DNA of 64,000 bases, taken from the NCBI RefSeq assembly GCF_014901205.1, contig NZ_JACNMU010000001.1:62001-126000 (forward strand). Reading direction: 5' to 3'. Under the pieces are notes generated by a model that did no database searches, was not told where the DNA came from, and worked only from the letters and a program-made list of their open reading frames with translations. The DNA is from Meridianimarinicoccus sp. MJW13. GTDB lineage: Bacteria > Pseudomonadota > Alphaproteobacteria > Rhodobacterales > Rhodobacteraceae. Positions 51,423 to 61,272 of this stretch are shown here, piece by piece; the stretch's first letter is position 1, and each line of letters starts with the position of its first letter. Position numbers and translations under genes: made by a program.

Positions 51423-52772
51423 ATGTCCCCGGACCGCCTTTCCGACCTGACCCAAGCCCTGCTCGATGCTGCCCGCAAGGCCGGCGCCGATGCCGCCGAT
51501 GCACTGGCGCTGGACGGCACCTCGCTGTCCATCGGCGTGCGCAACGCCGCGCTGGAAGAGGCCGAACGCGCCGAGGGCACAGATATCGGCCTGCGCGTGC
51601 TGGTGGGCCAGCGGCAGGCCTGCGTTTCGGCCTCGGACACCTCCCCCGACACGCTGGCCGCCATGGCCGAACGCGCCGTCGCGATGGCGCGCGAAGCCCC
51701 CGAGGATCCCCATATCGGCCTGGCCGATCCGACGGAGCTGTGCCGCGACCGCGATGCCACCGGCCTCGACCTGGCCGATCCGGCGCCGGAACCCGCCCCC
51801 GATCACCTGCGCGACCTGGCCTGCCGCTGCGAAGCCGCCGCCCTGGCGCTGGACGGCATCGCGCAAGTGTCCTCGGCGCAGGCCACCTACAGCCGCCGCC
51901 GCGTGCATCTTGCCGCCAGCAACGGGTTTTCGGGCGGCTACAGCCGCACCGGCACCGGCCTGTCCTGCGTCGCCATCACCGGCACCGGCACCGGGATGGA
52001 GCGGGACTATTTCGGCGACATGCGCGTCTTCGCCGCCGACCTGCTCAGCCCCGAAGAGATCGGCACCACCGCCGCCGAACGCACGCTCGCCCGCGCCGGG
52101 GCGCGGCAGCCGAAAACCGGCAGCTACCCGGTGCTGTTCGACGAACGGATCGCGGCCACGCTGATCGGCCACCTTCTGGCCGCGGTGAACGGCACCGCCA
52201 TCGCCCGCGGCGCATCCTGGCTGCGCGACGCGCTGGACCAACCGGTGCTGCCCGCCGGGCTGGACCTGATCGAGGATCCGCGCAAGCTTCGCGGCCATTC
52301 TTCGCGCCCCTTCGATGCCGAGGGGCTGACCGCCTCCCCGCGCGCCATCGTCAAGGACGGCGTGCTGCAGGGCTGGACACTGGACCTGGCCACGGCGCGT
52401 CGGCTGGGCCTGTCCAGCACCGCCAGCGCGGCGCGCGGCCCGTCGTCGCCGCCCAGCCCCAGCGTGACCAATGTCGCCCTGACACAAGGCCCGCACACCC
52501 CGGCCGAGCTGATGGCCCGGATGGGCACCGGGCTGCTGGTCACCGGGCTGATCGGCGCCACCATCAATCCCACCACGGGCGACTATTCGCGCGGTGCCTC
52601 GGGCCTCTGGATCGAAAACGGCGTGCCCGCCTACCCGGTCAACGAATGCACCATCGCGGGCAACCTGCGCGACATGCTGGGCCGCCTGATCCCGGCCAAT
52701 GACGCACGTCCGCACCTCAGCCGCGTGGTGCCCTCGCTTCTGGTGGAGGGCATGACCCTTGCCGGCGCCTGA
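51423..52772 (+). CDS. pmbA: TldD/PmbA family metalloprotease component
   Basis: 449 residues, PmbA-type: ADALALDGTSLSIGVRNAALEE near the N-terminus, HLAASNGFSGGYSRTGTGLS, and the late GATINPTTGDYSRGASGLWIENG. In E. coli PmbA/TldE is the partner of zinc protease TldD in peptide maturation and CcdA turnover; it lacks its own HExxH, as here. Its end overlaps the next gene by 14 nt. Confidence 0.9.
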   Translation: MSPDRLSDLTQALLDAARKAGADAADALALDGTSLSIGVRNAALEEAERAEGTDIGLRVLVGQRQACVSASDTSPDTLAAMAERAVAMAREAPEDPHIGLADPTELCRDRDATGLDLADPAPEPAPDHLRDLACRCEAAALALDGIAQVSSAQATYSRRRVHLAASNGFSGGYSRTGTGLSCVAITGTGTGMERDYFGDMRVFAADLLSPEEIGTTAAERTLARAGARQPKTGSYPVLFDERIAATLIGHLLAAVNGTAIARGASWLRDALDQPVLPAGLDLIEDPRKLRGHSSRPFDAEGLTASPRAIVKDGVLQGWTLDLATARRLGLSSTASAARGPSSPPSPSVTNVALTQGPHTPAELMARMGTGLLVTGLIGATINPTTGDYSRGASGLWIENGVPAYPVNECTIAGNLRDMLGRLIPANDARPHLSRVVPSLLVEGMTLAGA

Positions 52773-53556
52773 CACGCGGCCCCCGACCGCACAGAAGGAT
52801 CTGGACCTGCTGTGCCGGGCCGCCGAGCACGCCGGCGAAATCGCCCTGCAATTCTTCCGCCGCAACCCTAAAACCTGGGAAAAACCCGGCGCAGGTCCGG
52901 TGACCGAGGCCGACTACGCGGTCAACACCTACCTTGCCGAAACCTTGCAGGCGGCCCGTCCCGACTATGGCTGGCTCAGCGAGGAAACTCCCGACAGCAC
53001 CGACCGCCTTGCCCGCGACACGGTGTTCATCATCGATCCGATCGACGGCACCCGGTCCTTTCTCGAAGGCAGCGGCAGCTGGGCCCATTCGCTGGCCGTG
53101 GCCCATCGCGGCCAGGTCATCGCCGGCGCGGTCCACATGCCCCAGCGCGGCTTCACCTTCACCGCCTCGCTGGGCGGCGGCGCCCGGCTGAACGGTGCGC
53201 CGCTGACCGCCAGCCCGCGCACCGCGCTGGATGGCGCGACACTTCTGGCCAACAAGTTCAGCGTCGCACCGAAATACTGGCCCAACGGACTGCCGCCGAT
53301 CAAACGCCACTACCGTCCCTCGCTGGCCTACCGCCTCGGCCTGGTGGCCGAAGGCCGCTTCGATGCCATGCTGGTGTTCCGCGACACCTGGGAATGGGAC
53401 ATCGCCGCCGGCAGCCTGATCGCGACCGAGGCCGGGGCCAGCGTCTCCGACCGCCACGGCCACGCGCTGCGCTTCAACACCGAACATCCGGTCTCGTCGG
53501 GCCTGATCGCCGGCGGTCCATCCATCCACGACGCCCTGATGCACCAGCTGCGCTGA
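52759..53556 (+). CDS. Inositol monophosphatase family protein (CysQ/HisN-like)
   Basis: 265 residues with the Li-sensitive phosphatase metal sites: EAD (VTEADYAVN), EE (LSEETPDS), DPIDGTRSF, and WEWDIAAG. Family members hydrolyse inositol-1-phosphate, 3'-phosphoadenosine 5'-phosphate (CysQ) or histidinol phosphate. The start is TTG at 52759 with GGAGGG 9 nt upstream, overlapping pmbA. Placement ahead of lipid A genes does not decide the substrate. Confidence 0.85.
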   Translation: MPAPDTRPPTAQKDLDLLCRAAEHAGEIALQFFRRNPKTWEKPGAGPVTEADYAVNTYLAETLQAARPDYGWLSEETPDSTDRLARDTVFIIDPIDGTRSFLEGSGSWAHSLAVAHRGQVIAGAVHMPQRGFTFTASLGGGARLNGAPLTASPRTALDGATLLANKFSVAPKYWPNGLPPIKRHYRPSLAYRLGLVAEGRFDAMLVFRDTWEWDIAAGSLIATEAGASVSDRHGHALRFNTEHPVSSGLIAGGPSIHDALMHQLR

Positions 53557-53759
53557 GCGCATCCCTTCCGATTTCTTCTTGGCACAAATACTCCCGCCGG
53601 AGGTGGCCCGTCGCCAGCCATACGCGGGCCATACGTTTTCCAGACCGTTTCCAGCCCCGGTTTGCGCCCCCGGTCCCGGCCCTGCGACCTGCCCACTTCT
53701 TGACCCTGTGCCGCAAATGCACAATGGTCGCCCGAACCGAAATCACAAAGGCTTTTGCC

Positions 53760-54005
53760 ATGGCCCAGCGACTGCATCTCGTCTTCGGCGGTGAACTCGT
53801 CGATCCGTCCAAAACCCAGTTCAAGGACGTGGAAAACATCGACATCGTCGGCATGTTCCCGGATTACCAAAGCGCCTATGACGCCTGGAAATCGGCGGCG
53901 CAGCGCACCGTGGACAATGCCCATACCCGATATTTCATCGCCCATATCCATCGCCTGCGGGACGAAGAACTCGCGGCGTCCTCGACCGAAGAACTCGGCG
54001 ACTGA
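53760..54005 (+). CDS. DUF4170 family small protein
   Basis: 81 residues (MAQRLHLVFGGELVDPSKTQ; DIVGMFPDYQSAYDAWKSAAQ; YFIAHIHRLRDEE). This small soluble family typically sits directly before waaA in alphaproteobacteria, as here (8 nt gap). Function not established; a role in lipopolysaccharide assembly is suggested by the constant linkage. AAAGG precedes the ATG. Confidence 0.82.
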   Translation: MAQRLHLVFGGELVDPSKTQFKDVENIDIVGMFPDYQSAYDAWKSAAQRTVDNAHTRYFIAHIHRLRDEELAASSTEELGD

Positions 54006-54013
54006 GCCCGCCC

Positions 54014-55324
54014 ATGGGCTTCGCGCCTGCCCTTTGCGCCTATCTGGCCTTTTCCTCCCACGCCACCGGCTATGGCAACCGGCTGCTGGCCCGGCGTCTG
54101 GCCGATGGCCGCGAATCCGCCGCGCGGATCGAGGAACGCAGGGGCGGCACGTCGGTCCCGCGCCCCGAGGGTCGGCTGATCTGGCTGCACGCCGCCTCGG
54201 TGGGCGAATCCCTGTCCCTGCTGGAAGTCATCAAGCGGCTCGGAGAAACCGATCCCGAGGTGAGTTTCCTGATCACCACCGGCACCGTGACCTCGGCCGA
54301 TATCCTCGCCGCGCGCCTGCCGCCACGCACCACGCATCAATTCGTCCCCATCGACGTGCGCCCCTTTGTGCGCCGCTTCCTTGACCACTGGCAGCCCGAT
54401 CTGGCGATCTGGACAGAAAGCGAATTCTGGCCGGCGCTGCTGACCGAAACCAGCAGGCGCGGCATCCCGCTGCTGCTGCTGAACGCCCGCATGTCGGCGC
54501 GCTCGGCCCGGCGCTGGCGCTGGATGCCCGGTTCTGCGCGCGCCCTGATGCGCTGTTTCACCGCCGTGCAGGCGCAGGACGACCGCACCGCCGCCGCCCT
54601 GCGGCGCATGGGCCTTCCGCGCGAGAAACTGGCCGTCACCGGCACCCTCAAGGAAGGCACCCCGCCGCCGCCCTGCGACGAGGCCGAACGCGCCCGGCTG
54701 GAAAAGCTGATCGGCGACCGTCCGATCTGGGTCGCGGCCTCGACCCATCCGGGCGAGGAAACACAGGTGCTGGAAGCGCATCGCACAGCCCGCCGCACCT
54801 CCCATCGCCTGCTGCTGATCCTCGTGCCCCGCCACCCCGAGCGCGGCGATGACATCCAATCCATGGTGCGGGCCGCGGGCTTCAGTGTGACGCGGCGCAG
54901 CACCGGCGAAGATCCGGCCCCCGAAACCCAGATCCTGCTGGCCGACACGGTGGGCGAGATGGGGCTGTGGTACCGCCTTGCGCCGCTCAGCTTCGTGGGC
55001 GGCTCATTGGTCGATATCGGCGGCCACAATCCGTTCGAACCCGCCGCCCTCGGCTCGGCCATCATCCACGGCCCGCATGTGCGCAACTTCCGCGATATCT
55101 ATCAGCGGCTGGGGGCCTTCGGTGGCGCGCGACAGGTTGCCGACGCGCGCGAGCTGGCGCAAGCGGTCACCGATCTGATCCGCCCCGACCACCGCGCGCC
55201 GATGGCCTATGCAGCCTGGGAGATCAGCTCCAGCGGCGCGGATGTCACCGACAAGGCACTGGCCCTGATCCTGGACCATCTGCCCGGCGCGCCCGCCCGC
55301 CCGGATGGCGAGGACACCCCCTGA
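54014..55324 (+). CDS. waaA: 3-deoxy-D-manno-octulosonic acid transferase
   Basis: 436 residues: N-terminal GT-B half with [18 protein letters not shown] (catalytic Glu in VGE) and [28 protein letters not shown], and the C-terminal half with [32 protein letters not shown], and [25 protein letters not shown]. Transfers Kdo to lipid IVA on the inner membrane. Overlaps lpxK by 1 nt (TGATG). Also named kdtA. Confidence 0.95.
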   Translation: MGFAPALCAYLAFSSHATGYGNRLLARRLADGRESAARIEERRGGTSVPRPEGRLIWLHAASVGESLSLLEVIKRLGETDPEVSFLITTGTVTSADILAARLPPRTTHQFVPIDVRPFVRRFLDHWQPDLAIWTESEFWPALLTETSRRGIPLLLLNARMSARSARRWRWMPGSARALMRCFTAVQAQDDRTAAALRRMGLPREKLAVTGTLKEGTPPPPCDEAERARLEKLIGDRPIWVAASTHPGEETQVLEAHRTARRTSHRLLLILVPRHPERGDDIQSMVRAAGFSVTRRSTGEDPAPETQILLADTVGEMGLWYRLAPLSFVGGSLVDIGGHNPFEPAALGSAIIHGPHVRNFRDIYQRLGAFGGARQVADARELAQAVTDLIRPDHRAPMAYAAWEISSSGADVTDKALALILDHLPGAPARPDGEDTP

Positions 55325-56325
55325 TGCAGGCGCCGCGGTTCTGGCAAGGGTCGCCCGAACGCCCCGGCTGGCAGGCCCGGATGCTGGCCCCGCTTGGCGC
55401 GCTTTATGCGGCCGGCACGGCGCGGCGGTTGCGCAAGGGCACGCCGCTACGCCTGCCGGTCCCGGTGATCTGCGTCGGCAACCTGAATGCCGGTGGCACT
55501 GGCAAGACCCCCACGGTCATGGCCCTTGTCGAACGGCTGGGCGCGCGCGGGCTGTCGGCGGCCATCGTCAGCCGGGGCCACGGCGGCTCGGAAACCGGCC
55601 CGCTGCAGGTGGATGCCCGCCGCCACACCAGCACGCAGGTCGGGGACGAACCCTTGCTGCTGTCCGCCTTCGCGCCGACCTTCGTGGCCCGCGACCGGGC
55701 GGAAGGGGCACAACTGGCGGTCGCCAGCGGTGCGGATGCAATCATTCTGGACGATGGATTCCAGAACCCGTCACTGGCCAAGGATCTGTCCATTGTCGTG
55801 GTCGATGCGCGGGCCGGCTTTGGCAATGGCCGCACCATTCCGGCTGGCCCCCTGCGCGAACCGGTGGCAACCGGTCTGGCACGGGCCGACCTGCTGCTGT
55901 CCATCGGCGCCGAGGACGATCAGGCAGCGTTCGATACACAATGGGCAGCACAGATCCCGGTGCCACGGGCGCGCGCCCATCTGGCACCGCTGCAAACCGG
56001 CATGACATGGCAGGGGCTGCGGGTGCTGGCCTTCGCGGGCATCGGCATTCCCGAAAAGTTCTTCCGCACCCTGCGCAGCCTCGGGGCCGATCTGGTGCAG
56101 ACCGTGCCGCTGGCCGACCATCAGGACCTATCGCCGGCCCTGCTGACCCGGCTGGAATCCGAAGCCAAGGTGCGGGGCCTGCAATTGGTGACCACGGAAA
56201 AGGATGCGGTGCGCCTGCCCGACCGGATGCGCGGACAGGTCCTGGCCCTGCCGGTGCGGCTGAGCTTCACCGACGAGACCGCGCTGTCCGAAGCGCTGGA
56301 TCAGCTGCCGCGCAAGGCCCGCTAG
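55324..56325 (+). CDS. lpxK: Tetraacyldisaccharide 4'-kinase
   Basis: 333 residues: N-terminal membrane-associated segment ([20 protein letters not shown]), Walker [23 protein letters not shown], the [13 protein letters not shown] motif and the late [11 protein letters not shown]. Phosphorylates the 4' position of the lipid A disaccharide. Directly coupled to waaA, completing a lipid A/Kdo pair. Confidence 0.95.
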   Translation: MQAPRFWQGSPERPGWQARMLAPLGALYAAGTARRLRKGTPLRLPVPVICVGNLNAGGTGKTPTVMALVERLGARGLSAAIVSRGHGGSETGPLQVDARRHTSTQVGDEPLLLSAFAPTFVARDRAEGAQLAVASGADAIILDDGFQNPSLAKDLSIVVVDARAGFGNGRTIPAGPLREPVATGLARADLLLSIGAEDDQAAFDTQWAAQIPVPRARAHLAPLQTGMTWQGLRVLAFAGIGIPEKFFRTLRSLGADLVQTVPLADHQDLSPALLTRLESEAKVRGLQLVTTEKDAVRLPDRMRGQVLALPVRLSFTDETALSEALDQLPRKAR

Positions 56326-56343
56326 CCCGGCGCGGCCAGCCCG

Positions 56344-56964
56344 TTACTTCGCGGCCAGCTTTTCGTCCAGAAGCGCCGCAAAGTCAGCGTAGCTCATGTT
56401 CGAATACAACTCGCCCTCGATCACGAAAGACGGGGTTCCCGAAATGCCGTCGGCCTTGGTGTTGGCATCGTTCCACGCCACCAGCGCCTGCGCCTTCTCG
56501 GCGTCCTGCAAGCAGGCGTCGAGTTGGTCGTTGCTCAGCCCCGAGGTGCGCCCGATGCGGCGCAGGTTGTCGGCGATCTGGGCCGGCTCTCCCTGGGTCC
56601 AGCTTTGCTGATCGGTATAGATCAGGTCGGCCACCCCGAAGTACCGCAACTGCCCGCCACAACGGGCCACCATCGCGGCCCAAAGGCCGTAGCGGTCGAA
56701 AAATACCTCGCGGTGGATGAAGCGGACCTTGCCCGTGTCGATGTAGTTCTTCTTCAACTCCTTGAAGGTGGTCGCATGGAAGTTGGCGCAATGCGGGCAG
56801 GTGAAGGACGCGTATTCGATCACGGTCACCGGGGCGTCCGGATCGCCCATGACCATGTCTTCGATCTCGGCGATCTCGGCAAAGGCCGGACCGGCAAGGC
56901 CAAGACCGGCGGTCAGGGCGGCCACGGAAACGAGGCCGGTGGCCAGAAAATCACGACGATGCAT
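56344..56964 (-). CDS. DsbA-family thiol:disulfide protein with Tat-like signal
   Basis: 206 residues: an N-terminus MHRRDFLATGL that fits a twin-arginine signal, cleavage near AFA-EI, then a thioredoxin fold with inserted helical domain, the active site C56-P-H-C59 (EYASFTCPHCANFH) and the cis-Pro loop GISGTPSFVI. Periplasmic oxidase or isomerase. AAGGAGA lies 6 nt before the ATG. Its 5' end overlaps the DUF721 gene by 14 nt, so they are coupled. Confidence 0.9.
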   Translation of the reverse strand: MHRRDFLATGLVSVAALTAGLGLAGPAFAEIAEIEDMVMGDPDAPVTVIEYASFTCPHCANFHATTFKELKKNYIDTGKVRFIHREVFFDRYGLWAAMVARCGGQLRYFGVADLIYTDQQSWTQGEPAQIADNLRRIGRTSGLSNDQLDACLQDAEKAQALVAWNDANTKADGISGTPSFVIEGELYSNMSYADFAALLDEKLAAK

Positions 56965-57511
56965 CAGGGTCTCCTTGGGGATTGCGGCGCGCATGAACAC
57001 TCGCGCCAAGACCGGCCAGCGCCGCGCGCAAACCGGGATCAGAAATTTCGTCCGCCACTTCCGCGCCGCGCGCCTGCGCCTCGGGGCCCGGAGATACGGG
57101 CCGGTCGTCGACGCGCCGGGCCGGGCCGTCAAACCCTGCCTGCCCTTCGCCAAAGCCGGTGGCGGCGGTTTGGGTGATGCGGATCTGGGACACGGCGTTA
57201 TAGCCGTAGCAGGCATTCACCCGGTCGCGGATCGCGGGCAATTGCGGTTGCAGCATCGGACCGGCGGCGCCGCGCGCCAGCAGGGTCAGGGTCGCGCCCA
57301 TGCCCTGTCGCGCATAGCCGACCTTGACCGGGCGGCACAGGCGGGCAATGTCGGGGCCGACCACCTCGGCCCAATGGGTCACAAGGCGGCTGACCGCGAA
57401 GCCGCGGCTTTCGCTGGCGCGCTTGATCTGCGGCTGCACAAGGCCGCCCGCCTGGGCAAACCCCTTGCTCCACCGCGTCTTGCGCTTGCCATTGTATCCG
57501 CTTTTCGACAT
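56951..57511 (-). CDS. DUF721 (DciA-like) protein
   Basis: 186 residues: Arg/Lys-rich N-terminus, RGFAVSRLVTHWAEVVGPDIARLCRPVKV (the DUF721 core), LTLLARGAAGPMLQPQLPAIRDRVNACYGYNAVSQIRI, then a Pro/Gly-rich tail. DUF721 includes DciA, a helicase-loading factor for DnaB in bacteria without DnaC. Whether this shorter alphaproteobacterial form does that is not shown. Start at 57511; an ATG 30 nt upstream (MARESGQ) is possible. Divergent from mutY with 81 nt between. Confidence 0.8.
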   Translation of the reverse strand: MSKSGYNGKRKTRWSKGFAQAGGLVQPQIKRASESRGFAVSRLVTHWAEVVGPDIARLCRPVKVGYARQGMGATLTLLARGAAGPMLQPQLPAIRDRVNACYGYNAVSQIRITQTAATGFGEGQAGFDGPARRVDDRPVSPGPEAQARGAEVADEISDPGLRAALAGLGASVHARRNPQGDPDASS

Positions 57512-57592
57512 CAGGCCCTGTCCGCTTTCGCGCGCCATCCTAACTGAGCTGTACCCGAGGGCCAGACCCAAACCGCAGGAGCCGCCTGACAG

Positions 57593-58657
57593 TTGTGTGA
57601 CCATCCTCTCTCTGACCGTCTGCTGGACTGGTACGACACCCACGCCCGCACGCTGCCATGGCGCGTGCCGCCGGAACAGTCGCGGCAGGGGCGGCGCGCC
57701 GATCCCTACCGGGTCTGGCTGTCCGAGGTCATGCTGCAGCAGACCACCGTGGCCGCGGTGAAGGCCTATTTCGATGTCTTCACCAAGCGCTGGCCGCGGG
57801 TGCAGGATCTGGCGGCAGCGGCGGACGAGGACGTGATGGCCGCCTGGGCCGGGCTGGGCTATTACGCGCGCGCCCGAAACCTGCTGAAATGCGCCCGCGT
57901 GATTGCCTACGAGCTGGACGGCAGGTTTCCCGACACCCGCGAGGGCTTGCAGGCGCTGCCGGGGATCGGCCCCTATACCTCGGCCGCCATTGCCGCGATT
58001 GCCTTCGACCAGCCCGCGACCGTGGTCGATGGCAATGTCGAGCGGGTGATGGCCCGGCTGCACGCGGTGCCGACCCCGCTGCCCGCCGCCAAGCCCGAGC
58101 TGACCGCGCGGGCGACCGCCCTGACGCCTCCGGACCGCTGCGGAGACTACGCGCAAGCGGTCATGGATCTGGGCGCCACGATCTGCACGCCGCGCAATCC
58201 GGCCTGCAGCCTCTGCCCGTGGCGTGCAGACTGCGCCGCCCATGCCCAGGGCATCGCCGCCGAACTGCCACGCAAGACCCGCAAGGCACCCAAGCCGATC
58301 CGGCAGGGCACCGCCTTTGTCGGACGTCGTGTCGACGGCGCATGGCTGCTGGAACGGCGCCCGCCCTCGGGCCTGTTGGGCGGGATGCTGGGATGGCCCG
58401 GCAGCGACTGGGCCGAAGATCCCGCCCCCACGCCGCCGCCGGCATCGGGGCACTGGACCCCCCTGACCGGTGAAGTGCGCCATACGTTCACGCATTTCCA
58501 CCTGCGCCTGCGGCTTCAGGTGGCGCTTCTGCCCGACACCAGCACAGCGTCCCGCGGCCAGTTCATTTCGGGCGACGCCTTCGATCCCGACGACCTGCCC
58601 ACCGTGATGGCCAAGGCGTTTCACCTGTCGCGCGACTGGTTCGACGGCTCGGACTGA
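57593..58657 (+). CDS. mutY: A/G-specific adenine DNA glycosylase
   Basis: 354 residues: EVMLQQTTVAAVKAYF (catalytic Glu), the HhH loop LQALPGIGPYTSAAIAAIAF followed by catalytic Asp in VVDGNVERV, the [4Fe-4S] pattern C-x6-C-x2-C-x5-C (CTPRNPACSLCPWRADC), and a C-terminal NUDIX-like 8-oxoG recognition domain (GAWLLERRPPSGLLGGMLGWPG; HTFTHFHLRL). Removes A opposite 8-oxoG. The start is a TTG at 57593 with AGGAG 12 nt upstream, a long spacing; no better start was found. Confidence 0.94.
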   Translation: MCDHPLSDRLLDWYDTHARTLPWRVPPEQSRQGRRADPYRVWLSEVMLQQTTVAAVKAYFDVFTKRWPRVQDLAAAADEDVMAAWAGLGYYARARNLLKCARVIAYELDGRFPDTREGLQALPGIGPYTSAAIAAIAFDQPATVVDGNVERVMARLHAVPTPLPAAKPELTARATALTPPDRCGDYAQAVMDLGATICTPRNPACSLCPWRADCAAHAQGIAAELPRKTRKAPKPIRQGTAFVGRRVDGAWLLERRPPSGLLGGMLGWPGSDWAEDPAPTPPPASGHWTPLTGEVRHTFTHFHLRLRLQVALLPDTSTASRGQFISGDAFDPDDLPTVMAKAFHLSRDWFDGSD

Positions 58658-58727
58658 CCCGAGGCAATTCGGACACTGGCGCAGGGGCGCGCGCCCTTGC
58701 TATGGCAGGTCATATTCAAGGAAAGCA

Positions 58728-59735
58728 GTGTATCCCATGACCGAGCCCACACCCCCTGCCCCGCCTGTCGATCGTCCGGCCCGCTGGCCCATCGGCCTGT
58801 TTCCCGCCGTTATGGGGCTGTTCGGCCTGAGCCTTGCGGTGCAGGCCAGCCTAGCTGCCATGGGCGCCAGCCCGGCATTGTCCTGGCCCTTTGTGCTGCT
58901 GGGGCTGGCAGGCCTGATGGTGGCCGTCGGCGGCTATGGCCGCAAGTTCCTGCGTCATCGCGCGGCGGTTGTGGCGGATTGGAACACGCCGCTGAACCTG
59001 GTGTTCTTTCCGGCCATTGCCATCGCCACGATGCTGGCCGGAACCGCGCTGGTCCCGCTGCTGCCTGGTTTGGCCCGCTGGATCTGGATCCTCGGAGCCG
59101 TGGCGCAAGCGGGGCTGAGCCTTGGCGTGTTGTCGGCCTGGACCGGCCAGCGCGAGTTTCAATTGGCCCAGGTGTCGCCCGCGTGGTTCATCCCGGCGGT
59201 GGGCAATATCGTTGCCCCGATCGGCGGCGGACAACTGGGATTTGAGATGATCTCGTGGGTATTCATGGCGGCGGGTCTGGCTTTCTGGCTGATGCTTCTG
59301 CCGCTGGTGTTCCTGCGCCTTCTGACGCTAGGCCCGCCCCCGGCCCCGCTGCGCCCGACGCTGGCCATTCTGGTCGCCCCGCCGTCTGTCGGGGCGGCTG
59401 CGTGGATGTCAGTCACCGGGACAGTCGACACGGTGGCGGTGATCCTTCTTGGCATGGGGCTGAGCTTTGCATTGCTGGTTGCGGTGCGTATGCCGATCTA
59501 TCTGAAACAGCCCTTCGGCCTGCCGCACTGGGGATTGACCTTCCCCTGGGCGGCGCTGGCCGCGGCCTGTATCCGCATCGGCAGCAGCCTTGAGGTTCCG
59601 GCGCTTGTCTGGCTTGGCAACGGGCTGACGCTGGCGCTGGCGGGGCTGATCGCATGGCTGCTGGTGCAAACCGGGCGCGCCTTTCGGGATGGGCGTCTTT
59701 TCGCGGTGCCTCCCGCTGCCCCGGCGACAACCTGA
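58728..59735 (+). CDS. SLAC1/TehA-family anion channel-like protein
   Basis: 335 residues, ten predicted helices. PIGLFPAVMGLFGLSLA at helix 1, HRAAVVADWNTPLNLVFFPAIAIATMLAG and SPAWFIPAVGNIVAPIGG match the SLAC1/TehA (tellurite resistance/dicarboxylate transporter) fold. Substrate unknown; this subgroup is not shown to confer tellurite resistance. The GTG at 58728 is favoured (AAGGA 5 nt upstream) over the ATG 9 nt later (14-nt spacing). Confidence 0.85.
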   Translation: MYPMTEPTPPAPPVDRPARWPIGLFPAVMGLFGLSLAVQASLAAMGASPALSWPFVLLGLAGLMVAVGGYGRKFLRHRAAVVADWNTPLNLVFFPAIAIATMLAGTALVPLLPGLARWIWILGAVAQAGLSLGVLSAWTGQREFQLAQVSPAWFIPAVGNIVAPIGGGQLGFEMISWVFMAAGLAFWLMLLPLVFLRLLTLGPPPAPLRPTLAILVAPPSVGAAAWMSVTGTVDTVAVILLGMGLSFALLVAVRMPIYLKQPFGLPHWGLTFPWAALAAACIRIGSSLEVPALVWLGNGLTLALAGLIAWLLVQTGRAFRDGRLFAVPPAAPATT

Positions 59736-59742
59736 AACGCGA

Positions 59743-59769
59743 AAGGCCGCCCCTGAACAGGGCGGCCTT
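59743..59769. terminator. Bidirectional terminator hairpin
   Basis: A 10-bp stem AAGGCCGCCC / GGGCGGCCTT with a 7-nt loop sits 7 nt after the SLAC1-like stop and 21 nt before the end of the convergent flavoprotein gene. Confidence 0.75.
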
Positions 59770-59790
59770 GTCACGACCAAGGAAATGAAA

Positions 59791-61272
59791 TCAGGCGGCG
59801 GCCACGCTCTTTTGTGCGTCCGCGTCGTCTTCCTTCTTCAGCTCGAACTCTTCGTGATAGGACCGTTCGACGTTCACTTCCCAAACGTCATGATTGGCCC
59901 CCACGATGTTGCGCGCGGCATACATGGCCGACAGCATCGAGTGATCCTGGTTGTTGTAGCGGTGCAGGCCGTTGCGACCGACGGTCTGGAAGTTTTCCAG
60001 CGAGACGATCCAATCTTTCAGCACCTTCAGCACGTCCTGATATTCGCCGTCATAGACCGGATAGGCCTTGGGCTGGCGAATGATGGCCGCGTCGATCACC
60101 GTATCCGCCGAGGCAAGCCCCAGTTCGTCCAGTTCTTTCGATGCCAGTGCGCGCAACTCCTCGTCGGACATGGTCCAAAGGCCGTCGCCCTCCTGACAGA
60201 AATACTCCATCCCGATAGAGGCGGTGTTGGGATCCGGCACCATTTCCGGCGACCAGGCCGAGAAGTTCTGGATCCGGCCCACCTTCACCTGCGGACTGTG
60301 GATGTAAATCCAGTTGTCCGGGAAGGGATCGGCCTGGTTCAGCACCAGCGTCACGATCAGGAAATCCCGGTACCGCAGCTTGTTGGCCGCTTCGATCACA
60401 TGCGGCGGTGGCGGCGGATCGAAGGCCAGGATCAGGTCGCGCAGCGCCATGGTGTTGACGAATTCGTCGCCCTCCACCAGTTCGGTGCCCAGATCGGTTC
60501 CATCCTCGGCCCAGCGTTTCACGTCGACACCGGTCACCCGCATGTCATCGCGATGCACTTTCACCACGGCCGAGCGCATGTGCACTTCGCCGCCCTGCTT
60601 CTCGACCAGTTCCGCGCAGCGTTCCCACATCATGCCGGGACCAAGGCGCGGATACTGGAATTCCTCGATCAGCGAGGCGGTGTCATTGGCGCCGGAAATC
60701 GCGTTCCAGACCGCCTTGAACAGCGACAGGTTCTTGATCCGCTGTGCTGCCCAATCGGCCCGGATTTCCTTGGGATCGATGCCCCAGACCTTCTCGGTGT
60801 AGCTGCGGAAGAAATGCATGTAGAGACGGCCGCCGAAACGGTTGATCACCCATTCCTCGAAGCTCTCTTCCTTGCGATACGGGCGGATCTGCCATTTCAG
60901 ATAGCTGACCAGAATCCGGACCGTTTCATAGGGCCCGATATTGGACAGCGCGTTGAAGATCTTCAGCGGGTAGTCGAAGAAACGCCCGCGATAATAGATG
61001 CGGCTCTGGCGGGGGCGGGTGATGAAATCATCGCCCAGCACCTCGTGCCACATGGCCTCAACCTCGGTCACCTTCGTGAAGAACCGATGCCCGCCGATAT
61101 CGAAGCGATAGCCCTTGTTCGACTCGGTCCGCGAGATCCCGCCGACAAGGTCAGAGCCTTCAAACACAACCGGTGTGTGCTTATTGCTGAGTTTCTGAAG
61201 TTCATATGCCGCCGTCAACCCTGCTGGACCACCCCCGACAACCACGACTTTTGAGGTATCAGTCTCACTCAT
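59791..61272 (-). CDS. FAD-dependent amine-oxidase/UDP-galactopyranose-mutase-like protein
   Basis: 493 residues: VVVVGGGPAGLTAAYELQKL (FAD Rossmann), GGISRTESNKGYRFDIGGHRFFTK (flavin-proximal GGH loop), SYTEKVWGIDPKEIRADWAAQRI, and C-terminal NQDHSMLSAMYAARNIVG. This pattern is shared by UDP-galactopyranose mutases and protoporphyrinogen-oxidase-like proteins often found with polysaccharide genes. It probably acts on a nucleotide sugar or lipid-linked sugar; the reaction is not established. Stands alone with a long upstream gap. Confidence 0.82.
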   Translation of the reverse strand: MSETDTSKVVVVGGGPAGLTAAYELQKLSNKHTPVVFEGSDLVGGISRTESNKGYRFDIGGHRFFTKVTEVEAMWHEVLGDDFITRPRQSRIYYRGRFFDYPLKIFNALSNIGPYETVRILVSYLKWQIRPYRKEESFEEWVINRFGGRLYMHFFRSYTEKVWGIDPKEIRADWAAQRIKNLSLFKAVWNAISGANDTASLIEEFQYPRLGPGMMWERCAELVEKQGGEVHMRSAVVKVHRDDMRVTGVDVKRWAEDGTDLGTELVEGDEFVNTMALRDLILAFDPPPPPHVIEAANKLRYRDFLIVTLVLNQADPFPDNWIYIHSPQVKVGRIQNFSAWSPEMVPDPNTASIGMEYFCQEGDGLWTMSDEELRALASKELDELGLASADTVIDAAIIRQPKAYPVYDGEYQDVLKVLKDWIVSLENFQTVGRNGLHRYNNQDHSMLSAMYAARNIVGANHDVWEVNVERSYHEEFELKKEDDADAQKSVAAA

